A stretch of 64,000 nt of DNA from M3007 sp044226205. GTDB taxonomy: Bacteria > Bacteroidota > Bacteroidia > Chitinophagales > Saprospiraceae. This document shows, piece after piece, positions 8,622 through 17,867 of this stretch (the stretch's first letter is position 1; each line of letters opens with the position of its first letter). The notes below the pieces were generated by a model. That model was not told where the DNA came from. It saw nothing but the letters and a program-made list of their open reading frames with translations, and made no database searches. The DNA is taken from assembly GCA_044226205.1 (NCBI GenBank), contig JBGAHL010000007.1, positions 1-64,000 on the forward strand, in the 5' to 3' direction. A program made the translations under genes and the position numbers.

Positions 8622-8655
8622 CTTGCATAATGCCTTGCATAAAGCAGTTCGCAAG
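8622..8655. promoter_or_regulatory. Operator-like repeats upstream of mdh
   Basis: CTTGCATAA is repeated at 8622-8630 and 8634-8642, a 12-base period. The second copy also pairs with GCAAG at 8651-8655. The group lies just upstream of the -7 box at 8679, a position suited to an activator or repressor. No known binding consensus is recognised. Confidence 0.35.
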
Positions 8656-8678
8656 CCTTTCGGGGGATTTTTTTTACC

Positions 8679-8686
8679 TAATTTTG
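8679..8686 (+). promoter_or_regulatory. Predicted -7 box for mdh
   Basis: TAATTTTG matches the Bacteroidota consensus TAnnTTTG exactly and would start transcription near 8693, about 40 bases before the ATG at 8733. A convincing -33 element is not seen, which fits activator dependence through the repeats just upstream. Confidence 0.5.
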
Positions 8687-8732
8687 CCGCCCTCGAAACA
8701 AACTTTTTTCCATCAAAATTTCCTTTTAACCC

Positions 8733-9668
8733 ATGAGTAAAGTCACTGTTGTCGGCGCCGGGAACGTAGGCGCGACCTGTGCCAACGTGCTGGCCCACGA
8801 AGACGTTTTCAATGAAGTAGTACTGATCGATATTCAGGGTAATATGGCCAAAGGCAAGGCCCTCGATACCTGGCAGCAAGCGCCCGTCGACGGCTACTCG
8901 ACCCGCGTGGTCGGTGGCGACGATTATGCCCTGACCGCCAATTCGGATATCGTCATCATTACCGCCGGTGTGCCCCGCAAACCTGGTATGAGCCGCGATG
9001 ACCTGATTTCAACCAACGCCAAAATCGTTGTTTCGGTCACCCAAAACATCATCAAATACTCCAAAAACCCGATCATCATCGTCGTTTCGAACCCGCTCGA
9101 CGTCATGACCTACGCTTGCTGGAAGGCCTCCGGCCTCAGCGACAAACGCGTTCTGGGCATGGCTGGCGTGCTCGATACGGCCCGCTACCGCGCTTTTCTT
9201 GCCGAAGAGCTGAACTGCTCGCCCAAAGACATTCAGGCGATGCTCATGGGCGGCCACGGCGACACCATGGTGCCCCTGCCCCGTTACACGACCGTGAGCG
9301 GCATCCCGGTGACGGAAATGATCCGCAAGGACAAACTGGATGCCATCATCGAACGCACCAAATTCGGCGGTGGCGAACTCGTCAACCTGATGGGCACCTC
9401 GGCCTGGTATGCGCCCGGCGCAGCAGCCGCTCAAATGGCTATCTCGATCTGGAAAGATGAAAAACGCATCGTTCCGGCCTGCGTACGCCTCAACGGCCAG
9501 TACAAACTGAAAGACATCTTTGTCGGCGCTCCGGTGAAACTGGGCCGCAAGGGCGTTCAGGAAATCATCAAACTCCGTCTTAAAAAAGACGAACAGGAAC
9601 TGCTCAATAAATCGGCTGCAGCGGTAAAAGAAATCGCCGATGCGCTCGATGCCATGAACTTGTTGTAA
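8733..9668 (+). CDS. mdh: Malate dehydrogenase
   Basis: 311 residues, the usual length for the LDH-like MDH group. It has the NAD-binding GAGNVGAT (8-15), Asp33 at the end of the second strand (VVLIDI) as expected for NAD over NADP, the substrate-binding arginines in PRKPGMSR (82 and 88) and Arg151, and the catalytic His175 in GGHGDTMV. It interconverts malate and oxaloacetate in the citric acid cycle, in the cytoplasm. It is followed by a terminator-like hairpin (9675-9721) and then the redox gene at 9742, so read-through may be partial. Confidence 0.96.
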   Translation: MSKVTVVGAGNVGATCANVLAHEDVFNEVVLIDIQGNMAKGKALDTWQQAPVDGYSTRVVGGDDYALTANSDIVIITAGVPRKPGMSRDDLISTNAKIVVSVTQNIIKYSKNPIIIVVSNPLDVMTYACWKASGLSDKRVLGMAGVLDTARYRAFLAEELNCSPKDIQAMLMGGHGDTMVPLPRYTTVSGIPVTEMIRKDKLDAIIERTKFGGGELVNLMGTSAWYAPGAAAAQMAISIWKDEKRIVPACVRLNGQYKLKDIFVGAPVKLGRKGVQEIIKLRLKKDEQELLNKSAAAVKEIADALDAMNLL

Positions 9669-9674
9669 AGTTTT

Positions 9675-9721
9675 CGGTTGAAGGTGGCGGGTTATCGAAA
9701 GTAATCCGCCATTTTCAACCG
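9675..9721 (+). terminator. Terminator after mdh
   Basis: A 16-bp stem with two G-T pairs (9675-9690 with 9706-9721) and a 15-base loop begins 6 bases after the mdh stop and is followed by AACTTTTCTTT. The next gene starts only 20 bases on, so this may act as an attenuator between the two. Confidence 0.65.
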
Positions 9722-9741
9722 AACTTTTCTTTCCTGATACT

Positions 9742-10275
9742 ATGACGCCGGGTTTTTGGTACGACATGAAAATGATGAATACGGGTGAATCGCTCGGCGA
9801 TATAGCCGATCGAAAGCCGGTATTACTGGTTTTTTTGCGCCATTTCGGCTGCTCTTTCTGCCGGGAGGCCATCGATGATATTGCCCGGCGCCGGCAAAAA
9901 TTCGAGTCCGGAGGGGCAGAGGTTGTCCTCGTGCACATGGCCAGGGAGCGTACGATCGCCGAAAAGTTTTTTAAAAAATACAAACTCTTTCCGGTCAACC
10001 ACGTCTCCGACCCCGAAAAACGGTTCTACCGGGCCTTCGGCCTCGGCCGGGGCACACCCGGTCAGTTGTTCGGTCTGATGAACTGGATTCGGGGCTTTCA
10101 GGCCGGCGTGATCGAAGGGCACGGGTTTGAATACAACAACGAGGATATCGGCGACGGCTTTCAGATGCCCGGCGTTTTCGTGGTGCATCAGGGCGAGATC
10201 AAAAACTCGTACATCCACCGTGCAGCCTGGGATCGTCCTGATTATGAAGAGATTATCAGCGTTTGCCAGATATGA
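9742..10275 (+). CDS. SelL-like thioredoxin-fold redox protein (AhpC/TSA-type)
   Basis: 177 residues. A thioredoxin-like fold is suggested by PVLLVFLRHFGCSFCREAIDDI, with a CxxC pair at Cys37 and Cys40, and by the later VFVVHQGEI strand with a preceding proline (MPGVF), the position of a cis-proline loop. The pattern fits the SelL-related/AhpC-TSA_2 group, in which some members use selenocysteine; this one has two cysteines. The expected role is thiol-disulfide or peroxide chemistry, substrate unknown. No signal peptide, so cytoplasmic. A hairpin at 10302-10336 follows. Confidence 0.72.
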   Translation: MTPGFWYDMKMMNTGESLGDIADRKPVLLVFLRHFGCSFCREAIDDIARRRQKFESGGAEVVLVHMARERTIAEKFFKKYKLFPVNHVSDPEKRFYRAFGLGRGTPGQLFGLMNWIRGFQAGVIEGHGFEYNNEDIGDGFQMPGVFVVHQGEIKNSYIHRAAWDRPDYEEIISVCQI

Positions 10276-10301
10276 TATCGGCTGTTTCCACTTCAAAATA
10301 T

Positions 10302-10336
10302 AACTGCCCGAAGGCGCTGTGGCCCTTCGGGCAGTT
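10302..10336 (+). terminator. Hairpin between the redox gene and the TonB receptor
   Basis: A 13-bp perfect inverted repeat (10302-10314 with 10324-10336, 9-base loop) begins 27 bases after the redox gene's stop. Only a weak T tract follows (TTGCATTT). It would lie inside the receptor gene if that gene began at 10272, and this argues for the start at 10371. Confidence 0.6.
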
Positions 10337-10370
10337 GCATTTCAGGAGCCTGCGGTCCGGCTTGGGGGCG

Positions 10371-12218
10371 ATGGTTTGGCTTGTCCTGTGCCCTTTGGGA
10401 CTTGCAGCCCAGCCGGATTCCAGTTATTCCCTGCCGGAAGCGCTTGTAAGGGATGTTGTTTTTGAAAAAACAGGCTACGCCAGCTGGACGGCCGATTCCC
10501 TGCCGACCGTCGGCGCCCTGGCTTTGAGCGAGCGCCTCATGCTGGACAATCCGCTTTTTATTCGGGCAACGGCGCCTGGCGCCCTGGCGACCCTTTCAGC
10601 ACGGGGGCTGGGGCCCTCTCATACGCCGGTTTTTTGGCAGGGCTTCAATTTGCAAAGCCCGCAAAATGGCGTCGTCGATGCCGCCCTGATTCCCGTGTGG
10701 CAAACCGATCAGGTGGAGGTTCGTTACGGCGGGCAAAGTGCCGCCCTCAGCAGCGGCGCCATGGGGGGAACCGTGCTGATCGAGTCGGGAGGGAGACTGG
10801 CCGAACCGCCCGGCTGGAGCGGGCAGGTAAATATGGCGGGTGGAAGTTTCGGACGGATGGAAGCAGGCGCCGATGTGGTCCGGACAGGGCAAACCCTGCG
10901 GACCGAAAGCCGCGTCGCTTGGCAACGTTGCGACAATGATTTCCCCTTTGAAAACACTGCTCTGATTGGGTCGCCGCAGGTTCGGCAGACCAACAATGCC
11001 GCCGAACGCACGGATATTCAACATTTTACACAAATCGCCGTGGGCCGGCGCCACCTGGCCGGGTGGTCGCTGTGGTATCAGCAGGCAAACCGGCAGATTC
11101 CTCCTTCGATGACCGAGTCAGCGTCGAACAACTGGCAACGCGACCGGGCGTTCAGGGCAACTGGACAGTGGCAGACAAGCGTTTCTGCCAACCGGCGCTG
11201 GGAACACCGCATCGCCTGGTTCGACGAATCGATCTTTTTCCGACAAATTCAGGGTGTCGACAGCAGCCGGGCGCGCAGCCTGGCCTGGCGCTCCGAATAT
11301 TTTGAACGCCTGCCGCGCGGCTGGGCGCTACGGGCAGGAGCCGCCGCTACGCTGCAATGGGCTTCCGCCGATGGCTACGCCGACACCGCGAAATGGTACC
11401 GGGAAGCCAGGCCAGCGGTTTTCGGGCTGGTGGAAAAATCGTTCAAGGGCGGCAAGGCGACCTTTCTGGTGAGGCAGGAGTGGCAGGGCTGGAAGACTGT
11501 TCCCCTGACCTGGTCTTTGGGGGCCCAATGGAGGGCTTTCCGCATGCATTTTTCCAAAAACTACCTGCTGCCGACCTTCAACGACCGGTTTTGGCTGGGG
11601 CTTGGCCAACCCGATCTGCGCAGCGAGTCGGGCTACAGCGCGGAAGCGGGATGCCGAATTTTTAACAAAAGGGGATTGCAAGCTGAAACATCGGTTTTCA
11701 GCGCCTGGATAGATGATTTGATCCTTTGGCAACCGGGCGCCGATGGCATTTTCAGGCCCTCCAATGCGCGAAAAGTCTGGTCGAGAGGGGGCGGACTTCA
11801 GCTGTCGTACGACCGCCAATGGGGGCAAAACCGGCTTTCCATTCAATCTGCCTGGCAATATTCGCTGGTGACCAATACCGCGGTATACGCTGGGGGAGCG
11901 GAGGTGTTGGGCAAACAGCTGACTTACGTTCCTAGGCATCTTGCCAATGCCAGTCTCCAGTATCGGTTTGGCGCCCTGCAACTGGCTTATTTGCATCAAT
12001 GGACGGGCGCGCGATTTGTCACCACCGACAATGCCGCCAGCCTGAAAGCCTATCAAACGGGCAGTTTTTTCGCGCTCTACCGCCTCGACGTCGGCAAACG
12101 GCAGTCGTTGCAATTCAATGTTCAGTACATGAACTGCTGGGGAACGGCCTACCAGGTGATCGCTTTTCGCCCCATGCCCGGCCGAAACTGGAAGGCTGGT
12201 TGCAGCTGGACGTTCTGA
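10371..12218 (+). CDS. TonB-dependent receptor, BtuB/FepA-like
   Basis: 615 residues from the ATG at 10371. A signal peptide (MVWLVLCPLGLAAQ) precedes a plug domain (about 40-160, with LSARGLGPSHTPVFWQGFNLQS and VEVRYGGQSAALSSGAMGGTV) and a beta-barrel to the C-terminus, which ends in Phe (CSWTF). There is no carboxypeptidase-like or STN domain, unlike SusC-type receptors, so it resembles receptors for metal chelates or vitamins; the ligand is not evident. The frame is open from 10263, and an ATG at 10272 overlaps the previous stop (ATGA), but that start would put 33 polar residues before the signal peptide and run through a perfect hairpin. GGGGGC lies just before the chosen ATG. Confidence 0.82.
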   Translation: MVWLVLCPLGLAAQPDSSYSLPEALVRDVVFEKTGYASWTADSLPTVGALALSERLMLDNPLFIRATAPGALATLSARGLGPSHTPVFWQGFNLQSPQNGVVDAALIPVWQTDQVEVRYGGQSAALSSGAMGGTVLIESGGRLAEPPGWSGQVNMAGGSFGRMEAGADVVRTGQTLRTESRVAWQRCDNDFPFENTALIGSPQVRQTNNAAERTDIQHFTQIAVGRRHLAGWSLWYQQANRQIPPSMTESASNNWQRDRAFRATGQWQTSVSANRRWEHRIAWFDESIFFRQIQGVDSSRARSLAWRSEYFERLPRGWALRAGAAATLQWASADGYADTAKWYREARPAVFGLVEKSFKGGKATFLVRQEWQGWKTVPLTWSLGAQWRAFRMHFSKNYLLPTFNDRFWLGLGQPDLRSESGYSAEAGCRIFNKRGLQAETSVFSAWIDDLILWQPGADGIFRPSNARKVWSRGGGLQLSYDRQWGQNRLSIQSAWQYSLVTNTAVYAGGAEVLGKQLTYVPRHLANASLQYRFGALQLAYLHQWTGARFVTTDNAASLKAYQTGSFFALYRLDVGKRQSLQFNVQYMNCWGTAYQVIAFRPMPGRNWKAGCSWTF

Positions 12219-12362
12219 ACTGGCTACAAGTCGCCGATTTGTCCGATAATTGCGCGCTTTTTTGTTTGAATAAAGCCGGGTGCGATGAAATATTTGTCAG
12301 GACTAAAACGCGCCCATGCGCCCGCCACAAGCAAACTTCTTTCTACTACTCAAACATTTACC

Positions 12363-14741
12363 ATGAAAAAAATCGCCTTTTCATTCCTGTTCATCCTTGC
12401 CGTGATGTTCAGCCTTTCAGCCCAAACGGCTGAAAAGTATGCACGGGTGCGCATTGATTTAACCGGCCGCGACATTGCCGCGCTCGCGAGCCTGGGGATC
12501 GAAACCGATCACGGATTGTACATGCCCGGCAAATTTTTGATGACCATCGTGTCGGAAAGCGAGTTGAAAATGGTTCGCGAGCAGGGCTATTCCGTCGAAG
12601 TGCTTATTCCCGATATGCAGGCCTGGGATCGTGAACTTGCTGCAAAACATGCCGCCGCGCCCCGCAGCGAAAATTGCACCCAGTCGTCGATTCAGTACGC
12701 TACGCCGGTCAACTACACCTATGGCACCATGGCGGGTTATTATCGCTACCAGGAAATGCTTGATATTCTGGACGATATGGCGAACAAATACCCCAACCTC
12801 ATCACCGTCAGAGCCATCGTGAGCGATACGATCCAGACCCACGAAGGGCGCCCGTTGTGGTGGGTGAAGGTGTCGGACAACCCGAACGTGGACGAAGACG
12901 AACCCGAGGTTTTGTACACGGCTTTGCACCACGCCCGCGAACCCAACAGCCTGTCGCAGATGATCTTTTACCTCTGGTATTTGCTCGAACACTACGATAC
13001 CGACCCGGAAATACAGTACATTTTGAACAATGAGGAACTGTATTTCATCCCCTGCATCAACCCTGACGGTTATATTTTCAACGAAACGAACAACCCCGAC
13101 GGCTACGGCTACTGGCGCAAAAACCGCCGCGACAATGGCGACGGCTCCTTCGGCGTCGACCTGAACCGCAACTACGGCTATCAGTGGGGATTCAACAATT
13201 CAGGCTCTTCTCCCTCGCCCGCCAGCGAAACGTATCGCGGCCCCGAGGGCTTTTCCGAGCCGGAGACGCGGATGGTGCGCGATTTTTGCCTGCAGCACGA
13301 CTTTGTTTTTGCTTTCAACTACCACACTTTCAGCAACTTGCTGATTTATCCCTGGGGGTACAGTGACGCCCTGGCCGAACCTGCCCTGGCCGATTATGCC
13401 AAGTTGTTTACCCGTGAAAATCAGTACAAAGCCGGCGTCGCAACCGAAACCGTGGGCTATTACGTCAACGGCACTTCCGACGACTGGATGTACGCTTCCG
13501 ACGGCACCTTTGCCTACACGCCCGAAGTGGGTCCGGGTAGCTACGGCTTCTGGCCGCCCGAGGATGCCATCGACGGCCTCAACAAGGAAAATGTGTGGCA
13601 AAATCTGTCCATGGCGCTCTGCGCCCTTCGGTTTGGAGAGGTGACTGACCAAAGCAACAATTCTATCCCTTTGCAAAATACATCCATGCCCTTCGAGGTA
13701 CGCCGCTTCGGTTTTCAGGACGGGCCTCTGACTGTGACGCTCACACCGCTCACGGCCAACGTGACCGTGTCGAACCCCAGCCAGGTATTCGACCTCGACC
13801 AGTTCGAGACTGCCTCCGCAGCCTTCGATCTCGTACCTACCGCCAGCGCCGCCGCAGGCCAGGAAATCAAATTGGTATTAGCCATCGACAACGGAAGTTA
13901 TCAGCGCCGCGACACGCTTGTAAAAGCCTTCAACGGACCTTCGCTGACCGCTTTTTCGGACGATGGCAACAACCTCGACAATTTCGGGGCCTCTTCCTGG
14001 AACATCACGACTGACGATTATTACACCGCGCCGTCCTGCTTTACCGACTCGCCTTTCGGTGAATACGCCGCCAACGATTACAACGCCCTGTTTGTCAACA
14101 GCCCCGTGTTTATCCCCGCCGACGCTGTCAATCCGAGGCTCAGTTTCTTTGCGCGCTGGGCTATCGAAGACGAGTACGACTATCTGGTCGTGCAGGGCGG
14201 AGCGGATAACGGCATCTATCAGCCCTTGTGTGGCCTGTACACCACGCCCGGCAGCGAGAGCCAGTTTCAGGGCGCCCCGATCTACGACGGCTTCCAGCTG
14301 CAATGGGTGGAAGAACACATGTCCCTGCAGGATTTTATCGGGCAGAACTTCTATTTCGAGTTCGACATGGTGAGCGATTTCGCGGGCCAGTACGATGGGT
14401 TTTACCTCGACGACATTCGTATCGAATACTACGACCCGGCTTCGGTAAAAACGGTTACCCTGCCGCTCGATCAGTTCAGCCTGCGACCCGGCCAGCCCAA
14501 CCCCGCCCTGAGCTCGGTCAGCATCGGCTGGAACAACCCGCAGCACATTTCAGGCACGGCAAAGCTGGTTGTCGTCAATGCGCTGGGCGTGCCGGTTTTT
14601 GAAAAATCGGTCGAACTGGATCGCCAGTCTCAGTTGGCGGTTGATGTAAAAAATTGGCCCTCAGGTATTTATTCCTACCGACTCCAGTCGGCAGAATGGC
14701 AATCGCCTGCCTTGAAACTGGTGGTTGGTAAAAAAGGGTAG
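12363..14741 (+). CDS. Secreted M14 zinc carboxypeptidase with T9SS sorting domain
   Basis: 792 residues from the ATG at 12363, where a signal peptide begins (MKKIAFSFLFILAVMFSLSAQ). The M14 catalytic domain (about 110-425) shows the zinc ligands His190 and Glu193 in HHAREP and His321 in NYHTF, the substrate-binding VDLNRNYGYQW segment and the catalytic glutamate Glu388 in YTPEVG. Beta-sandwich regions follow (about 440-710, including a MAM/jelly-roll-like part), then a T9SS CTD (about 715-792, with PNPA). It should be an extracellular or cell-surface exo-peptidase. An upstream in-frame ATG at 12285 would only hide the signal peptide. Two terminator hairpins follow. Confidence 0.92.
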   Translation: MKKIAFSFLFILAVMFSLSAQTAEKYARVRIDLTGRDIAALASLGIETDHGLYMPGKFLMTIVSESELKMVREQGYSVEVLIPDMQAWDRELAAKHAAAPRSENCTQSSIQYATPVNYTYGTMAGYYRYQEMLDILDDMANKYPNLITVRAIVSDTIQTHEGRPLWWVKVSDNPNVDEDEPEVLYTALHHAREPNSLSQMIFYLWYLLEHYDTDPEIQYILNNEELYFIPCINPDGYIFNETNNPDGYGYWRKNRRDNGDGSFGVDLNRNYGYQWGFNNSGSSPSPASETYRGPEGFSEPETRMVRDFCLQHDFVFAFNYHTFSNLLIYPWGYSDALAEPALADYAKLFTRENQYKAGVATETVGYYVNGTSDDWMYASDGTFAYTPEVGPGSYGFWPPEDAIDGLNKENVWQNLSMALCALRFGEVTDQSNNSIPLQNTSMPFEVRRFGFQDGPLTVTLTPLTANVTVSNPSQVFDLDQFETASAAFDLVPTASAAAGQEIKLVLAIDNGSYQRRDTLVKAFNGPSLTAFSDDGNNLDNFGASSWNITTDDYYTAPSCFTDSPFGEYAANDYNALFVNSPVFIPADAVNPRLSFFARWAIEDEYDYLVVQGGADNGIYQPLCGLYTTPGSESQFQGAPIYDGFQLQWVEEHMSLQDFIGQNFYFEFDMVSDFAGQYDGFYLDDIRIEYYDPASVKTVTLPLDQFSLRPGQPNPALSSVSIGWNNPQHISGTAKLVVVNALGVPVFEKSVELDRQSQLAVDVKNWPSGIYSYRLQSAEWQSPALKLVVGKKG

Positions 14742-14800
14742 AGCCAGCCAGGCTCTTTTTAAAGAAAAAGCCGGCAGGGTGCAATGCGCTGCCGGCTTTT
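14741..14800. terminator. Double terminator between convergent M14 and TIR genes
   Basis: A short hairpin, GAGCC/GGCTC at 14741-14755, overlaps the stop codon and is followed by TTTTT. A second, 12-bp perfect stem (14766-14777 with 14789-14800, AAAAGCCGGCAG and its complement) carries A and T runs on both sides and so can work in both directions, ending the minus-strand TIR gene as well. Confidence 0.85.
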
Positions 14801-14819
14801 CCTTTTTTCAAAAAAAGGT

Positions 14820-17800
14820 TCAAATTTCCTGCGACATGACGTGTTCCATCCATTGAAACGCGGTATCGCGGTAGCCCTTGAATTCTGAAAGTTCGCGGCG
14901 GTAGTCGAAGTTGAAATACTGGTTTTCGTAATAATTTTCAGGGATGACGAAGATGCCCAGCAATTGCGATTGCCAGCGGATGCGCCCGTGTCCGGAAAGT
15001 TCGCGGATGGGCAATTCGAGGTATTCGGGGCGTGGAAAAAATCGGAACAGGCCTTTAATCTTGCGGATAATCTCGATGGCCAGTCGTCGCTCCTCAATGC
15101 GGTTTTGGTATTTAAACTCGCTGATTTCGCGGAAATACAAGGTTTCCAGGTCGCGAAACCGTCGATCGGCAACCCTCGCCCGCGCTTCGAGCGGCGAAAA
15201 ACGTGTCGGGTCCTCTTTTTTCAACTGATCCAGGATGTCGATCGGGTTGAACGTCGGGGTGGTGCTGATAAATGGTTTGACCAGCCATGCGCCCTGTTCG
15301 CTCACATCCAGCCAGGCCAGTTTGTGTTCCTCGGTCAGTTCGCTCCACACAAAGTCCAGATAATCAGGGTTGTGGTCCAGATTTTTGTACAAAGCCAGGG
15401 CTTGCCACAGCAGGTTGATCAGTTCGGCGCGCAGGCTTTCATCGCCTTTTTTAAAACGGTCGTAGGCAGGCAGGATGATCTTGTGGAAAAGATGGGCGCC
15501 GAGCGACCTGCTGATCGACGCTTCGCTGCGCTGGATCGGAAGATTGCGCAACATTCGCAGTTTTTCAAACGCCTCGTAGCCAAATGCCAGGCTTTCCGGC
15601 ACGGCGCGCAGCTCGAACGGACTGAGGTAAAACCAGTTCATCAGCCCTTCGCCGACCAGTTCGTCCGTGATGCGATTCAAAAAACGTTGCCCTTTTTCGG
15701 GGTAGGCGCGGTAGCAAATTTCCCAGCGTTTCAGGATGCGAACCATTCGGCGGCGAGCCTCAAAATCGTGCATGCGGCGGAAATCGGTCCAGGAAAGACC
15801 GGTTTTGACCTCTTCATACTCGGCCTCCGTATCGTCGATGTACTGATGGTACACCTCCATTTTCAGGTTGGGCTGCACCTGCATCCAGCCGGCCCGTCCG
15901 GCGAAGTCTTCCACAATTTTTTCCAGCACGGCGCGCGCATCGAACTGGTAACGCGCACAGTCGGCATGGGCAATCAGCTCGCCTTTTTCGTCCAGATCGA
16001 ACCAGCGGACACGAAGGTCGGCCGCATCTGAATCCGGCGAAATGACCAGATTGGGCAGCAGGTACTCGACGGCAAGGCGCAGAAAAGATTGCTCCTTGCC
16101 CCCGCTCATGCCTTCTCCAAATACCCGGTGGCCCAGCAGGCAGGCGTACACATAATGAATGACCGACTGGTGCAAATCGGTGAACGCGCGCCGTTTGCGG
16201 CGCTCCTCAGCCACCTGGCGGGCAAGCAGTTGCCGTTTGGCTAACAGGCTAAAATACAGGTTTTCCCGCATCAAATCGGCTTGCTGGCGCTGTTTGTCGG
16301 GAAAATCCTTGTCGACCTCGGCGATCAGTTCGAGCAGCTCGGCGATCTGGCTTTCCAGATCGAACTGTTCTTTGGTGAAAAAGCGGATTTCCCCGTCGGC
16401 AAACCCGATATGGCTCACCCAGTTGAATTTGCCGCCGCCGCAAAGTTCGTTGACCAAAATGCGCAGCCCGCCCCGCATTGGGTGGATGGCGCGGTACACC
16501 ATTTGTGCGGCTTCGATAAAATTTCGTGCCGCATCGCGATTGGGCGCTGCGACTTCTGCCCGACGGCCCGTGTCGAGCACGTGGTCGTTGGGCCAGGTGT
16601 CGTACACGATGTGCATGCCGTCCGACAGGATTTCTGCCGCGACCCGTCGGTTGTAGGCGCCTGTGGCGCTCGGGCATTTGCCTTCGTCCTGGTAGCGGCG
16701 CAGTTTGCCTGCATAAAGTGTGACGTGGCTGAGCAAGCGGCCGTTGCTCCGCAGGGCGTCTTCGACAATGCGCTCGGGTTTTTCCTTGTGGACGTACGTA
16801 ATCAGCAGATATTCATACAGTTGTGCTGATTGCGGGTCGATGTGGGCACGCACGTGTTCGCTGTGCGAATAAGCCCGCGCGTAGCTTTCCACGGCCATGG
16901 CGTCCTGCGCTAGCAGGAGGTTACGGCGAAAATCCAGTTTTTGCTGATACGACAACAGGCCGATCGATTCGGCTGCCGCGATATCGTCGGGAGTGCCGCG
17001 CAGGTTGAGGGTATCGGGGATGCTGATTTCCTCCGTCGGTGTAAAAAAGTAGGGCGCTACGTGCGCATGCTGCGTCGGCTGGAAACTGAAAAAATGGCCG
17101 ATGAACCGCTTGCGCCAATCGGGCAGCAGATCGGGTTCCCGCAGCTCGTCGAGCAGGGTGCGGAGGTAGTCGCGCACGGTATTGACCTGCCTTAAAAACT
17201 CCGTGAGGCTGGTTTTCAGTCCACGCGTTTGCTGGTACAGGTTGGCGAAGGAATCCTCCGTTTCAAAAATATTTTTTGCCAGCGTGGCGTCGAACGCGAG
17301 GCGTTTCAGCACATCGAAAAGCGGGGTGAATTCAAGCCTGTCGAGCAGCGGGACGAGTCGTTCGCGCAGGTCGTCCACCATGATCGGGAGTTGGATGTCC
17401 ACTTTTTGCGGGCCTGCCGACGCCGGCATGCGCGACAGCAGGTCGCGGGCCGCCGCGGCCACGCGCTGCACCTGATGCTCCCGATTAAGGCCCTGAAAAT
17501 CAACGGGTTCGTTGGGCGCCGGAGCAATCGGGAACCCGGCCAGGACGGGCGGGATGAAGGCGCTTCTCGCCAGCACAGTCAGCACGGCAAGGCCCGGGCG
17601 GCGGGCTGCTTCGTTGACGGCTTGTTCAAGTTCCCAGCGCGCATCGGGGGTGTCGAGGTAGTTGACCGATACAATGGGCAGAAACAGCTGCGCATTTTCC
17701 AGAAACACCGTTGCCAGCCGACGGTAATCTTCCTCTGCAACCGGCCTTTCGTGCCAGAACAACAAGGCTTGCGGCGCAAACGCCTGCCGCAGATGTTTTT

Positions 17801-17867
17801 CCAGGTCGTACGCCAGGGCTTCGTCGGCGTCGTCGGTGGAAAGGAAAATTCGGATGGGTGCAGACAT
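14820..17867 (-). CDS. Large TIR-domain protein with uncharacterised C-terminal region
   Basis: 1015 residues. The N-terminus (about 4-145) reads as a TIR fold: a first strand and helix (IRIFLSTDDADEALAYDLEKHL), then LLFWHERPVAEEDYRR, LFLPIVSVNYLDTPDARWELEQAV and a fourth strand (LAVLTVLA). SxNYL followed by WELE corresponds to the region holding the catalytic glutamate of NAD-hydrolysing TIRs, so Glu79 or Glu81 is the candidate. The remaining 870 residues are mainly helical, with no P-loop, signal peptide or membrane segment that I can see; I do not recognise a family. Many bacterial TIR proteins act in anti-phage defence or signalling, and that role here is inference. Composition is like that of its neighbours. 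Divergent from a PIF1-like helicase. Confidence 0.75.
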   Translation of the reverse strand: MSAPIRIFLSTDDADEALAYDLEKHLRQAFAPQALLFWHERPVAEEDYRRLATVFLENAQLFLPIVSVNYLDTPDARWELEQAVNEAARRPGLAVLTVLARSAFIPPVLAGFPIAPAPNEPVDFQGLNREHQVQRVAAAARDLLSRMPASAGPQKVDIQLPIMVDDLRERLVPLLDRLEFTPLFDVLKRLAFDATLAKNIFETEDSFANLYQQTRGLKTSLTEFLRQVNTVRDYLRTLLDELREPDLLPDWRKRFIGHFFSFQPTQHAHVAPYFFTPTEEISIPDTLNLRGTPDDIAAAESIGLLSYQQKLDFRRNLLLAQDAMAVESYARAYSHSEHVRAHIDPQSAQLYEYLLITYVHKEKPERIVEDALRSNGRLLSHVTLYAGKLRRYQDEGKCPSATGAYNRRVAAEILSDGMHIVYDTWPNDHVLDTGRRAEVAAPNRDAARNFIEAAQMVYRAIHPMRGGLRILVNELCGGGKFNWVSHIGFADGEIRFFTKEQFDLESQIAELLELIAEVDKDFPDKQRQQADLMRENLYFSLLAKRQLLARQVAEERRKRRAFTDLHQSVIHYVYACLLGHRVFGEGMSGGKEQSFLRLAVEYLLPNLVISPDSDAADLRVRWFDLDEKGELIAHADCARYQFDARAVLEKIVEDFAGRAGWMQVQPNLKMEVYHQYIDDTEAEYEEVKTGLSWTDFRRMHDFEARRRMVRILKRWEICYRAYPEKGQRFLNRITDELVGEGLMNWFYLSPFELRAVPESLAFGYEAFEKLRMLRNLPIQRSEASISRSLGAHLFHKIILPAYDRFKKGDESLRAELINLLWQALALYKNLDHNPDYLDFVWSELTEEHKLAWLDVSEQGAWLVKPFISTTPTFNPIDILDQLKKEDPTRFSPLEARARVADRRFRDLETLYFREISEFKYQNRIEERRLAIEIIRKIKGLFRFFPRPEYLELPIRELSGHGRIRWQSQLLGIFVIPENYYENQYFNFDYRRELSEFKGYRDTAFQWMEHVMSQEI

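Noticed and set aside
10263..10370. Earlier TTG and ATG starts for the TonB receptor
   Set aside because: They would place a long polar segment before the signal peptide and code through a perfect hairpin; kept only as a possible leader.
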